A stretch of 64,000 bases of DNA, taken from positions 6,076,001-6,140,000 of the forward strand of contig JANVAS020000203.1 in the NCBI GenBank assembly GCA_027563935.2, in the 5' to 3' direction. Shown piece by piece: positions 10,428 through 22,678 of the stretch; position 1 is the first letter of the stretch, and every line of letters starts with the position of its first letter. Below the pieces are notes generated by a model. It was given only the letters and a program-made list of their open reading frames with translations, did not search any database and was not told the DNA's origin. Position numbers and translations under genes: made by a program. This DNA is from Costus lasius (Eukaryota; Streptophyta; Magnoliopsida; Zingiberales; Costaceae).

Positions 10428-12161
10428 TGTTGGGGTATGCCCTTAAGGCTAATGTTTGAGGCCTTTGGGATTGTATAAGTATCATGTAATAAACTCTTGT
10501 GTTTATAAAAGGCATGGTTGTTATTCAGTTTGTTACCTTGTCTGCTGTAATAAGTGTACTTCTGAATAATGTCTCAAAGCTGTTCAGCTAGGCTGACAGT
10601 CAATATGTCCTTAGTCGAGATATCTTGGTGAACTTGAGACAGCCTTGATATGGTTAAGACTAATATGTGTTCTAATCTTATAGGATGCTTCGAGCATGGA
10701 ATAAGATGTAGACTCATGGGTACATTGGATGTACTGGACAGACCCTACTAGGATATTCAATTGCTTGTCACAATGTGAATGATCCTTGTAAGCAGCAAGT
10801 GGCACATGTCCTCTGACTTGAGATCACTTGTGTTTCTAAATGATGATTGTCATTGTCTTGAGGTAGTTCAATATCATTTGAAACATAATGATTATAGACT
10901 ATCTTGGATGGTGAGCTTGAATCAGGTTAGGGCACTAGTGATAGACAAAGGATTGCCGTCTCTTTGTTTAAGGAGTGTGATGTTCTAAAGGGCCCCCCTA
11001 TATGAGATGATTGAGAAAGTGTATGGCCATACCCAGATGACTATGTTCATCTGATCTAATCATGCTCATCATATTGGAGTTACAAGCTTGACATGCTTGT
11101 CCAATAAGAACATCCAGTGGCAAAGGAAACATGTATGCCTTGTGAAGTGGGTTCACACTTGTGCTATGGTTTGGGTGAAGTCTTGGAAGACTCTTTCCTT
11201 TAAATCGGGAGACAGTGATGTGTTGCTAGATACCCCTCACTGATCGTGATAACGAAAGTTATCGTTACCGACATATAAAGGAAACCCTCAGGGTCGCACA
11301 ATATGGTGATATGGCTTACTTAAGTCAGATCGTGTGGACTGAATTATTTGGGTTCAGTTTAAAGGGCTTTAGTCTCTGATTGTAAGTGAGATCTGGACTG
11401 ATCATGTTTGATTGATTAGGGCTTGAGATCGGTAAGCTTCGATCGAGAGATTGGATGCTGGATCGTGAGATCTAGAGCATCGGAAGATGAACGGTTAGAT
11501 CATGAGCCATTTGGTTCATAGAAGGTCTAGATCGTAGCTTGGCTTGGTTTGATTTGGTGATTGAACAAAATTCGATTGAACCAAATCAAAGAACCGGTTC
11601 AACACTTGGTTCAAAGAGGAGATTCGATGGTTCACTTGGTGTGAACGCATGAGGCTTTGAATACTTACCTTTTTGGGAAATCGGTTTCAAAGATTGAATG
11701 CATGTAACGCCTCCACATTAGTGTGGAAGGTTACACACTCACCTCGAGCGAAACTCTCTTTGGTGTCGTGGTGAATTGACGACAAGAGGATAGAGAAGAA
11801 AACTCTCTCGCCAAGCAAGAAGTTCTTCCCCTTTTCTCATACGGCAAAGACCCTTGAAGAAGCTTGCTAGCACAAGGTTCACAAGGGGTAAGCAACATCA
11901 CTTTGTGTGCGTCGCTTGTGGAGAAGATCTCGTTTGGTCTTTTGCTTCCAAACCGACATCCACTCTAATGGCATTGGTATGACACCTTGTGATCCCTTTT
12001 TCGTTCATATAAGTTAATCATATGACTACATGCGATCTTGATGATGAATCCCCTAAAAACATCTACATGCGCCCCCAACCCCTTATTTAGGGCTTCATCT
12101 TGTTTCCGCTCCCCCTTGAAGGGGACTTTGAAATTGCGCTCCCCCTTGAAGGGGACTTTCA
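10428..12161 (+). repeat. Solo LTR, family 1, inserted in F LTR
   Basis: Complete LTR (TGTTGGGG ... GACTTTCA) with exact duplications CCCTT (10423-10427 and 12162-12166). It carries a hairpin GATAAC-GAAA-GTTATC (11248-11263). The 3' end has a duplicated module: two copies of GCTCCCCCTTGAAGGGGACT (around 12106-12129 and 12136-12161). Confidence 0.92.
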
Positions 12162-13569
12162 CCCTTCTCCGAGGAGATCTGCTCGGACTCGTAGGGTACC
12201 TCTTCGATATGGGTTCCCTTAGAGTCTCCTTTCTTGCATTGCATTTAGGGTAATTTGCTTTTCAATAAAACCATGCATCATGTAGTCATTTATGGAAAGT
12301 TCACTTGTAGTAGGTAGTGCATTGTAATTCATGAAACTTTATGTACTCTTGCATCATAGTAGGGTAGTGCATGCAAGCATTAGGATCATTTTGGCAGGAC
12401 ATTCAAGTAAGGAGCAGCTCAAGTTCCAGCTCAATGTCACTCAAGGTCCACTCATCAAGTTCGGCACCAGAAAAGGAAAAGAAGACTTCAAAGCCCAAGC
12501 TCACTTCAAGCCACGCAATAACTCACTTGCTATATTTGTTGGGCGCCTCTCCAATAGAGCAATTAGCCACCTCATCATCCATCCAAGAGATATGCGCCAA
12601 CCACTAGTCCAAGCAAGGAATGAATTCAAATCCCTCATCCATTAAGATCCAAAATCAAAGGAATTATCCATCAAGATCCACAATCAAAGGAGGGCGTTTA
12701 TGAAGACATTTATGAGAAGTTACCATCTCTTGTTGCCGCCCATGCTCCCATGGAAAGGATTCAAAATTTGAATCTCTTATCCATGCGCCAACAAGCATCT
12801 CGCCAAAGGATAAAGAAGACACCTTTCTCACCAGCCCAAGCATTTAAAGAGTTGCCAAGAGAAGATCACCAAAGAAGGAAGCTCACAAAGAGGATTTGCG
12901 CCCACATCCTCTTGATTTTGTAATTCAAACTCTATCCATCTTTGTAATAGGGGCATGGAAGCTAATGACTATCCTGCCCTAGCCCCATCTCGCCTATAAA
13001 AACATAGTCTCCACCTTGTATTTCGATTAGCTTTTGATGAAATAACATTGTCTATTAGTTTCCTAGGTTAATTGCTTGTGTTAGTGGTAGAATTCTTCTT
13101 TAGCCGAGTTCCTCTCCCTTCTTCTAACTCATCCACCGAAACCCTAAGAAGCTCTCCCCTTGTTCATGTGCGCAACCACAAGGAGAACTTCCCTCACCCT
13201 CAGTTTGGAGCAAGAATGAGATCACCCCTCAGCCTCATGGAGTCTTCATCCAATTCGGCTAAGTCTCTTCTCTTAATATTTTCATTTGGTTTTGAGAACT
13301 CTCCTCTACACTAATCCTTGGTTTTCTAACTTTGTTGCTTGCGCTTGGTGTGGATCTAGGAGGGGCGCTTCCCTCCTTTATCGTCCTCTTTCTCCCTAGA
13401 TAACCTAGGACTAGCAAGGGAACTTGTGAGGCTTAACCTCCCCCTTGACCACCTTTATTTTGTATTAAAATCCGTGACCTATGCAGATCTTTCTGTGAAT
13501 GTTTGTAAGCTCCACCCTACACCTTCCATCAGAGTAGGACCGGTGAAGAACGGGAAGCATAGTCCTTCG
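12162..13569 (+). repeat. Element F 3' LTR, main piece
   Basis: The first 61 bases finish the F pol reading frame (stop 12220-12222). The rest is non-coding LTR. A TATA-like stretch (12994-13002) in a GC-richer context is a reasonable promoter core. No supported gene is present; the ORFs within it have no recognisable family. It ends at 13569, where element B is inserted, and resumes at 24347. Confidence 0.65.
12994..13002 (+). promoter_or_regulatory. Candidate TATA box of F LTR
   Basis: TATAAAAAC roughly 850 bases into the reconstructed LTR, a position compatible with a U3/R boundary. There is no transcript support. Confidence 0.4.
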
Positions 13570-15234
13570 TGTTAGGGTATGCCCTTAAGGCTAATGTTTG
13601 AGGCCTTGGGATTATTTCAGTATCATGTATAAACTCTATGTTTATAAAGGCAATGGTTGTTATTCAGGTTGTTACATCATCTGCTGCAATATGTATACTT
13701 CTGAATAATGTCTCAATGCTGTTCAGCTTGGCTGACATGTAGTATTGTCCTTAGTCGAGATATCTTGGTGAACATGAGACAGCCTTGATATGATTGAGAC
13801 TAATATGTGTTCAAGTCTTATAGGATGCTTCGAGCATGGAATAAGATGTAGACTCATGGGTACATTGGATGTACAGGACAGACCCTACCTAGGATATTCA
13901 ATTGCTTGTCACAATGTGAATAATCCTTGTATGCGAACAAGTGGCATATTTCCTCTAACTTGAGATCACTTGTGTTTCTAAATGATGATTGGCATTGTTT
14001 TGAGGTAGTTCAATATCATTTGAAACATAATGGTTATAGACTATCTTGGATAATGGGCATGAGTCATGTTAGGGCACTAGTGATAGATATAGGATTGCCG
14101 TCTCCTTGATTGGAGTGTGATGTTCTATAGGGGCCCCCTGTATGAGATGATTGAGAAGTGTATGGCCATACCCAGATGACTATGATCATCTGATCTAATC
14201 ATTCTCATCATATTGGAATTACAGGCTTGACACGCTTGTCCAATAAGAACATCCAGTGGCAAAGGAAACACATATGTCATGTGACTTGGGTTCACACTTG
14301 TGCTGTGGTTTGGGTGTAGTCTTGGAAGACTCTTTCCTTTATATCGGGAGACAGTGATGTGTTGCTAGATACCCCTCTCTGGTGATAACGTAAGTTATCG
14401 TTACCGACATTTAAAGGAAACCCTTAGGGTCGCACAATTTGATGATATGGCTTACTTAAGTCAGATCGTGTGGACTGAATTGTTTTGGTTCAGTTTAAAG
14501 GGATTTAAACTCTGATTGTAAGTGAGATCTGGTCTAATCATGTTTGATTGATTATGGCTTGAGATCGGTAAGCTTCGATCAAGAGAATAGATGCTAGATC
14601 GGTGAGATCAGGAGCCTCAAGAGATGAACGGTTAGATCTTGAACCTTTAGGGTTTATTGTGATCTAGACCAATGGCTTGGGTTAATTGGTCTTTGAACCA
14701 AACCAAATTGAACCGGCTCATCAAGTGAGCGCATGGTTCAATGGGAGAGTAAAATGCGATTGGGGTAAATGCATGATCACATGAAGTGGTGGCTTGCTAT
14801 TTTTAGAAGCCATGATGACCACGCCTCACGTTTTGAAGAGAGAGCTAACTCTATTCTCGCCTCTCGCCCTTCTCTCTCGCTATTCTCTTGTGTGGTGAGT
14901 TCTTCACGCCTTGGAGAGAGTTCGGACAAGCGAGGAGAACATCTCATTCCCTTCACGCGAAAAGGACACTTGGAGATCCTTGCTAGCACAAGGAGCGACA
15001 AGAAGAAAGCTTCTCTCATCTTGTGTGCGTTTGCTTTGGAGGAGAGCGACATCACTCTCTGCTTCCAAGTCGCCATCTAAGCTATGGCAATGGTATGATC
15101 CCTTGTCGATCTTTGCAATCTTTTAACTAGTTGATCATATGTTCATACAAATAGATCTGAGAAACCCTTGCTTCCGCTACAAAAATTTATACATGCGCCT
15201 ATTAGGGTTTCGCCCCTCTTTAGAGGGACTTTCA
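13570..15234 (+). repeat. Element B 5' LTR
   Basis: Starts TGTTAGGG (A, D and the solo LTRs have TGTTGGGG) and ends GGGACTTTCA directly before the primer binding site. It contains a hairpin GATAAC-GTAA-GTTATC (14384-14399) and the GTATGGCCATAC palindrome near 14160. A short stem, CCCTC/GAGGG, lies near the 3' end. Confidence 0.92.
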
Positions 15235-15235
15235 A

Positions 15236-15253
15236 TTGGTATCAGAGCCAAGG
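15236..15253 (+). other. Element B primer binding site
   Basis: TTGGTATCAGAGCCAAGG one base after the LTR. TGGTATCAGAG complements the 3' end of initiator tRNA-Met, the usual plant Ty1/copia minus-strand primer. Confidence 0.85.
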
Positions 15254-17062
15254 TTGTCATATGATCATATGATTGTTTGTTTTTATATGTGATCCTTGTT
15301 TGCGCTTATGCTTAGCTCTAAGGTTTATCATCATGTCGTGAACTTCATGCTTAGATCTATGTTTTTCATTGGCGCAAGTATGATGTTTTCATTTGCGCAT
15401 GTTGTTATTTTTATAAAAAACTTCTCTTGCGCGCATACACTAGATCTAAGAGGCGCCTACTTGAAAAACTTAGACGGGTTATTAGGGTTGAAGTCATCGT
15501 CTAGTTAAGATCCAAGTAGTCTGATCAGACCATCTGACAGCCTAGATGGGTCGACCAAATGGCACCTGTGCGCAAGCACGAGGTGGCTATAGGTCGACTA
15601 CGGACAGGCGTGTAGCGATATCTGGTTGAGACAACCAGTGAACGTGCATGAGTTAGGCCCGGGGTCACACCCGTATGCCAGAACTCATGAGGGTCGTTCA
15701 GCCCTTGGCGCATGCATGGTTGACCATTAGGTCGACTCAAGTCAGTTAGGACTTGGTGCATGCAAGGGCAGTGGATCTGACTAGGTCTGATGAGTGGATC
15801 CCTATTAATGGACCGTTGTAAGGTAGTAGGGCTCATAAGGAAAATAAAAATTGATGCCAATGGGTTTTCGAAAAATTTTATTTTCTGGTTTGGATCATAT
15901 GATGAATGTATACCATATTGCTTGTTTATTTAATCTTATGTGGGCTGCCTATTTAATGTGTGCTGTGCTGGGGCCTGCGTGCCTGGATTAAAATTGTAAA
16001 TTAATATTTATTGTGATCTGCGCATCACATTTTAATTAATTTATAAAATGTAATTGACCTGCGTGTCATTCATGTCTAGATAGATTAAATTGTATTTTAA
16101 TCAGACATGAGCACAGAGCACACTTGGCAGAGGCGCATGCAGCAGAGGCTTGACCAGGTGGGAGGTCTAGAGTTCGACTCTAGGACAGGCACATTTTACC
16201 TGGTGGGCGCACCTGAGCTGCAGTGGGCGCTTGGGCCCGGGTTGGGCCAGAGGAAATGCAAAAGGACCCATCAAGAGCTCAAGTGAAGACTTAAGTTAAA
16301 TTAAGGTCTTACTTAGGCTTAATGGGCTTTTACCACATAAGATCATCATGCTTTTAATTTACTGTTTAAGTAATTTAATAACTGCATGATTTATTCTTCT
16401 GCTATCACCATAGGATTTGAATGATAGTAAGAAGATAAAAGGACCGTTAAAATCCAACGTTAAATATCAAGCACGATAGCCTTCTGACGCGAAACCTCAC
16501 TGTTCTGACTATCGTTGGGGCCGTGTTGTACCCACTCAGTGGGCACGCCCATCTATCTTCAGACGGTGTGTGATTACACCTGCGTGTTACAGAGAAGGGA
16601 TTTATCGCTTCTCGTTGCTCAGCATAGCACGTGGTGGTCCAGGGAGTAGGTCGGGTCAGCTTGACCATGTAGGCTACATGTGTGGCGCATATAGTAGCTA
16701 TATGGAGGCAGCCATCTGTGGGATCAGAGACTGTGTTGTACCAACTCAGTTGGCACAGTCTGCTGAATTGCCCAGATGAAGGGGAATCGCACGGGTTGGC
16801 GATTGGCAGGGATTGCCTACCAGAAATTAGTGCTTGTACTCTCTGTGCATCTTATCTCGCCTGAGCGGGACGCGGAGACCAAGTATGAAATCTGGATCCC
16901 ATCTCACTAAAAGAGTTTCACTCTTTCGGACTGTTTTACTGGATTTTTCAGTCAGATAAAATAGTGAGAAAAGAATCATTCTTAAGTCCTGAATTGATTC
17001 TAACATTGATACTGACCTTGCTGTTCTTGCATTGTTGTAGATTACTGCAGCAACGAACACCA
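15254..17062 (+). other. Element B leader
   Basis: Non-coding leader of about 1.8 kb. It contains hairpins matching those of A (16522-16547 and 16730-16759). Just before gag there is TACTGAC (17010-17016), then a pyrimidine-rich stretch and GTAG (17037-17040). ORFs here are not conserved as proteins. Confidence 0.75.
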
Positions 17063-18569
17063 CAGCGTTCAATGTGCGATCCCTACTGGAAAGGGAGAAG
17101 TTTGCTGGGCCAAACTTCTCAGACGGTACGGACACCTTAAGATTGTTCTTAAGGCTGTGAGGAAACTGTATGTCCTCGAGACGGCTATACCGCCTCAACC
17201 CGCTCCGAACGCCGCAAGGGCGGTTCGGGAAGCTTATGAAAAGCATGTCAATGATAGCATTGACGTCACTTGCCTTATGCTAGCGTCAATGACGCCACAG
17301 CTGCAGTGTCAGCATGAGGATTTGTCAGCTATAGAAATTATAGCAAATCTCAAGCTGCTGTATGCTGCACAGGCAAGGACTGAACGCTATAATTTGACGA
17401 AACTTTTCTTTCAGAGTAAACTGACTGAAGGGAGTCCAGTTGGAGCTCACGTGCTCAAGATGATTGGGTACAAGGAGGCTCTAGAGAAACTGGGACATAC
17501 CATCAATTAGGAGCTTGTTGTAGACATCATTCTGCAGTCTCTCCCGACCTCTTTCGATCCATTCATTATTAATTTTAATATGAACAAGATCGATTGTACG
17601 CCGGCAGAGTTGCTGAACATGCTCTTGACTACAGAGCAGACTCAGTCTCGTGAGAAGGGAACGCCTTCATCCTCTGTCCTCATGGTTCCTTCAAGGAACA
17701 AGAAGAAGGGGAAGAAGGGCAAAGCCCCTGTCAAGAGCTACAACAAGGCTCTGAAACAAAAGGTCAAGCGGTCAAAGGAATACAGATGTTTCCATTGTGG
17801 CCAGCTAGGTCACTGGAAAAAGGACTGTAAAGCGCTCCAAGGAGAGAAGAAGGGAAGCAACTCTTTCGCTTCTGGCTCAGGTATTTACGTGACTGAAGTC
17901 ATGGTTTCTTCTTCTATTTCATGGGTGTTGGACACTGCATGTGGAGTTCACATTTGTTCAAATGTACAGGAACTCAAGAGAAGAAGACAGGTGGGACAGC
18001 ATGAGGTGGACCTACGAGTTGGAAACGGGGCACGGGTTGCTGCTGTTGCTGTAGGAGTTTATCACATCTCTTTACCATCTGGTCTTGTATTAGAACTGGA
18101 CAATTGTTATTTTGTACCGAGCATAACTAAGAATATTATCTCTATTCCTGCTCTTGTCAGGAAAGGGTTTTTCTTTGAATGCAAGATTTCAAAGTGTTAT
18201 ATTTCTTTTGATAATATTGTTTATGCCACTGGGTCAATTAACAATGGGTTATTCATGTTGGACATGGAATGTTCAATACAACAGATTGATATTAAGAAAG
18301 CCAAGTATGCTGATGACAGCACCTTGTTATGGCATAGTCATTTAGGCCATATTAACAAGAAGCGCATTAAGTGGTTGCATGATCATGGACTGCTGGGATC
18401 ATTCTCCTATGAGGAGTTTGATACATGCAAAGCTTGTTAAATGGGTAAAATGACGAAGTCTCCTTTTTCTAATAAAGGTCAAAGGGCTTCAGGTTTACTA
18501 GACCTCATTCACAGTGATGTGTGTGGGCCATTTAGTAAACATGCCAGAGGTGGCTATTCATACTTCATT
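17063..18569 (+). pseudogene. Element B gag-pol, 5' half
   Basis: Homologous to A from the gag start, but the ATG is replaced by ACA (17063-17065). A one-base loss near 17125 shifts the frame, and stops lie at TAG 17508-17510 and TAA 18438-18440. The zinc knuckle and the protease motif (WVLDTACGVH) are readable. The segment ends in the integrase N-terminal part (GGYSYFI), where a solo LTR is inserted. It could not make a functional polyprotein. Confidence 0.9.
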
Positions 18570-20268
18570 TGTTGGGGTATGCCCTTAAGGCTAATGTTTG
18601 AGGCCTTGGGATTGTATAAGTATCATGTAATAAACTCTTATGTTTATAAAGGCATGGTTATTATTCAGGTTGTTACCTTGTCTGCTGTAATAAGTATACT
18701 TCTGAATAATGTCTCAAAGCTGTTCAGCTAGGCTGACAGGCTATATGTCCTTAGTCGAGATATCTTGGTGAACATGAGACAGCCTTGATATGATTGAGAC
18801 TAATATGTGTGCTAATCTTATAGGATGCTTCGAGCATGGAATAAGATGTAGACTCATGGGTACATTGGATGTACTGGACAGACCCTTCTAGGATATTCAA
18901 TTGTTTGTCACAATGTGAATAATCCTTGATAGCAGCAAGTGGCACATTTTCCTTTGACTTGAGATCACTTGTGTTTCTAAATGATGATTGTCATTGTTTT
19001 GAGGTAGTTCAATATCATTTGAAACATAATGATTATAGACTATCTTGGATGATGAGCTTGAGTCAGGTTAGGGCACTAGTGATAGATAAAGGATTGCCGT
19101 CTCCTTGTTCAAGGAGTGTGATGTTCTAAAGGGCCCCCCTGTATGAGATGATTGAGATAGTGTATGGCCATACCCAGATGACTATGTTCATCTGATCTAA
19201 TCATGCTCATAGTATTGGAGTTACAGGCTTGACATGCTTGTCCAATAAGAACATCCAGTGGCAAAGGAAACATGCATGCCTCGTGAGTTTGATTCACACT
19301 TGTGCCATGTTTTGGGTGAAGTCTTGGAAGACTATTTCCTTTATATCGGGAGACAGTGATGTGTTGCTAGATACCCCTCACTGATCGTGATAACGTAAGT
19401 TATCGTTACCGACATTTAAAGGAAACCCTCAGGGTCGCACAATTTGTTGATATGGCTTTCTTGAGTCAGATCGTGTGGACTGAATTGTTTTGATTCAGTT
19501 TAAAGGGATTTAAACTCTGATTGTAAGTGAGATCTGGTCTGATCATGTTTGATTGATTAGGGCTTGAGATCGGTAAGCTTCGATCGAGAGAGGAGATGCT
19601 AGATCGGTGAGATCAAGAGCATCAGGAGATGAACGGTTAGATCTTGAGCCATTAGGTTCATAGAAGGTCTAGACCATGTATTGGCTTGGCTTGGTTTGAT
19701 TTTGGTCTTTGAGCCAAATCGAATTGAACCATAGATTGAACCGGTTCACTATGTGAACGCATGGTTCATGAAGGGAGGCGTTTTGGCATTGAAGCATGGC
19801 TTCATGACTTTCCATTTTGGGAAGTCATGTAACGCCATTTTCATAATATCGCCTAAACGCATTTGCGTCTTGGTCTTGGATCTTGCTTGCTTGCCATCTC
19901 GTGTGGAAGGAAGTGAACGACAAGGAAGAGCGCTCGGCCAATGAAGCATCTCATCATCCTACCATTCGATCAAGGACATCTTGTAGATCCTTGCTAGCAC
20001 AAGGAGATCCAAGGAGAAGCCATCTTCACCTTGTGTGCGATTATCTTTGGAGAAGGAGCACTTGCGCCTTTGCTTCCAAGATTCCATCTAACCGTGATGG
20101 CTATGGTATGGATCTCAACTTCATCAAAGTTGATCATGTGTTCATGCTAAGATCTTGAAAACCCTTGCTTCCGCTTGCGATTTTTCATGCGCCACCCCCT
20201 TAGGGTTTTCGCCCCCCTCTTGAAAGGGGTTTTATCTGCTTGCGCTCCCCCTTGAAGGGGACCCTACA
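18570..20268 (+). repeat. Solo LTR, family 1, inserted in element B
   Basis: TGTTGGGG ... ACCCTACA, flanked by exact TCATT (18565-18569 and 20269-20273). It carries a hairpin GATAAC-GTAA-GTTATC (19389-19404). The 3' end holds two hairpin-like C-rich/G-rich modules (20211-20233 and 20242-20268), similar to the doubled module in the solo LTR at 10428. Confidence 0.92.
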
Positions 20269-22658
20269 TCATTACCTTTACTGATGATTTCAGTAGGTAT
20301 GGTTATGTCTATCTAATGTGACATAAGAGTGAATCTTTTGACAAGTTCAAAGAGATCAAAAATGAAGTACAAAATCAGCTAGGCCGACATATCAAGGCAC
20401 TTCGTTCAGATCGAGGTGGAGAATACTTGAGTCATGAGTTTACTGACTATCTGAAGGAGTGTGGGATTATCTCACAGCTCACTCCGCCAGGAACACCGCA
20501 ATGGAATGGTGTGTCTGAGAGGAGAAATAGAACCTTACTGGATATGGTTCGTTCTATGATGAGTCAGGCTACTCTACCTTACTCCTTTTGGGGATTTGCA
20601 CTGGAAACAGCTGCAAAGGTACTAAACCGAGTGCCATCCAAGGCTGTTTCAAAGACTCCATATGAGTTATGGTATGGGAAACAGCCGAGCTTGACATTTA
20701 TTAAGATCTGGGGTTGCGAGGCTTATGTCAAAAAGCTCGCCTCTGGGAAACTAGAGAGCAGATCTGAAAAATGTATCTTTGTCGGTTACCCTAAAGAAAC
20801 TAAGGGTTATTATTTCTACGATCCTAAAGAGAACAAAGTATTTGTTGCTCGGACGGCTATTTTTCTTGAGAAGGAATTTCTTCTGCAAGAAGCCAGTGGG
20901 AGAGAAATAAACCTGGATGAGAATCCAAAAGAAGGACAAAGTAGTCAAGTGCAATTGGATGAGCCTGAGCCAGTAGATCAGGTTATTGAACAACCTGAGG
21001 CTCAGATATCACGGGAACCGCGAAGATCGGGAAGGATCCGTCGACAGCCTGAGCGCTATGACGGAGTCTACATCATTGATGATGAACCCCTCACTTATGC
21101 GGATGCGGTCAGTGGACCGGAATCAGCGAGATGGCTTGAAGCTATGCGAGCCGAGATGGACTCCATGTCAGATAACCAAGTTTGGGATTTGGTTGATCCG
21201 CCTCCGGGAGTAATCCCTATAGGCTGAAAGTGGATCTTCAAGAAGAAGATTGACATGGATGGTAACGTGCTTACCTATAAAGGCAGGCTAGTTGCGAAAG
21301 GTTTCAAACAAATCTACGGGATAGATTATGATGAAACTTTCTCTCCTGTAGCTATGTTCAAGTCTATTCGGATTATTCTTGCGATAGCAGCATATTATGA
21401 TTATGAGATCTGGCAAATGGATGTGAAGACCGCTTTCCTTAATGGAAAACTAGAAGAGGATGTGTATATGACACAACCTGAAGGTTTCACCAATCCATCA
21501 GATCGTCATAAAATATGCAAATTAAAGAAGTCCATTTATGGACTTAAACAAGCATCAAGAAGCTGGAATATTCGTTTTGATGAATCAATCTGTGAATTTG
21601 GTTTCATCAAGAATGAAGATGACCCGTGTGTATATAAGAGGTTTAGTGGGAGCGTGATTACTTTCCTAGTCCTCTACGTCGATGATATCTTGATCATTGG
21701 AAACGATGTTCCTGAACTACATGCTGTTAAGGCATGGTTAAGAAAATGTTTCCAGATGAAAGATTTAGGAGAAGCAGCCTATGTATTAGGTGTGAAGATC
21801 TAGAGAGATAGATCTAAGAGGCTTCTCGGGCTGTGCCAGAGTACTTACATCGATAAAGTCCTGGAGAGATTTCATTTAGAAAATTCTAAAAGAGGATATC
21901 TTCCAGTCAGACATGGTCTGAATCTTTCAAAGAGTCAGTGTCCACAAACACAGACTGAGAAAGATGAAATGGGCAATACGCCTTATGCTTCGGCTATTGG
22001 GTCCATTATGTATGCGATGTTGTGTACTCGCCCAGACGTTGCTTACGGGTTAAGCGTGACCAGTCGATTCCAAAGTAATCCAGGGAAGGCACACTGGATT
22101 GCGGTCAAGAACATTTTGAAATATCTTCGGAGGACCAAAGATATGTTCTTGATATATGGAGGTCAGGAAGAACTCAGTATTGAAGGATATACTGACGCTT
22201 CGTTCCAGTCTGACCTGGATGATTTCCGATCGCAATCAGGCTATGTTTTCAGCTTGAATGGAGCTGCACTGGTGTGGAAAAGTTTCAAACAGTCAATTGT
22301 TGCTGATTCCACAACAGAAGCCGAGTATGTTGCAGCCTTGGAAGCATCCAAGGAGGCAGTGTGGATTCGTAAGTTCATTCAGGAACTTGGTGTTGTTCCT
22401 TCGAGTGCAGATCCTTTGGTTATCTTCTGTGATAACACTGGAGCTATAGCACAAGCAAAGGAACCACGGTCGCACCAGAAGTCCAAGCACATACAGAGAA
22501 GGTTTCACTTGATCCGGGAGATCATTGATCGTGGTGAGATCAAAGTCTGCAAGGTTCATACAGATGACAATCTGGCTGACCCGCTTACAAAGCCTCTGGC
22601 GCAGCAGAAGCATGAGAAGCACTGTAATAATATGGGTTTGAGATTTCTCAACCATTAG
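20269..22658 (+). pseudogene. Element B pol, 3' half (integrase, RT, RNase H)
   Basis: Resumes the integrase immediately after the nested LTR. Integrase SDRGGEY and the Glu motif (VSERRN), RT YVDD, and RNase H motifs GYTDAS, TEAEY and FCDNTG are all readable. Stops are TGA 20319-20321, TGA 21225-21227 and TAG 21801-21803. The natural stop is at 22658. The RT and RNase H catalytic residues look intact, so the damage is mainly nonsense changes. Confidence 0.9.
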
Positions 22659-22667
22659 ATTAAGTGC

Positions 22668-22678
22668 AAGTGGGAGAT
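22668..22678 (+). other. Polypurine tract of element B
   Basis: AAGTGGGAGAT-type purine tract directly before the 3' LTR, as in A, C2 and D. Confidence 0.7.

Noticed and set aside
12331..12645. 104-residue ORF in the F LTR
   Set aside because: Upstream of a candidate TATA box inside an LTR, with no recognisable domain and an overlapping second frame.
15236..15253. Possible tRNA gene at tRNA-like sequence
   Set aside because: It is a primer binding site of about 18 bases next to an LTR, with no cloverleaf.
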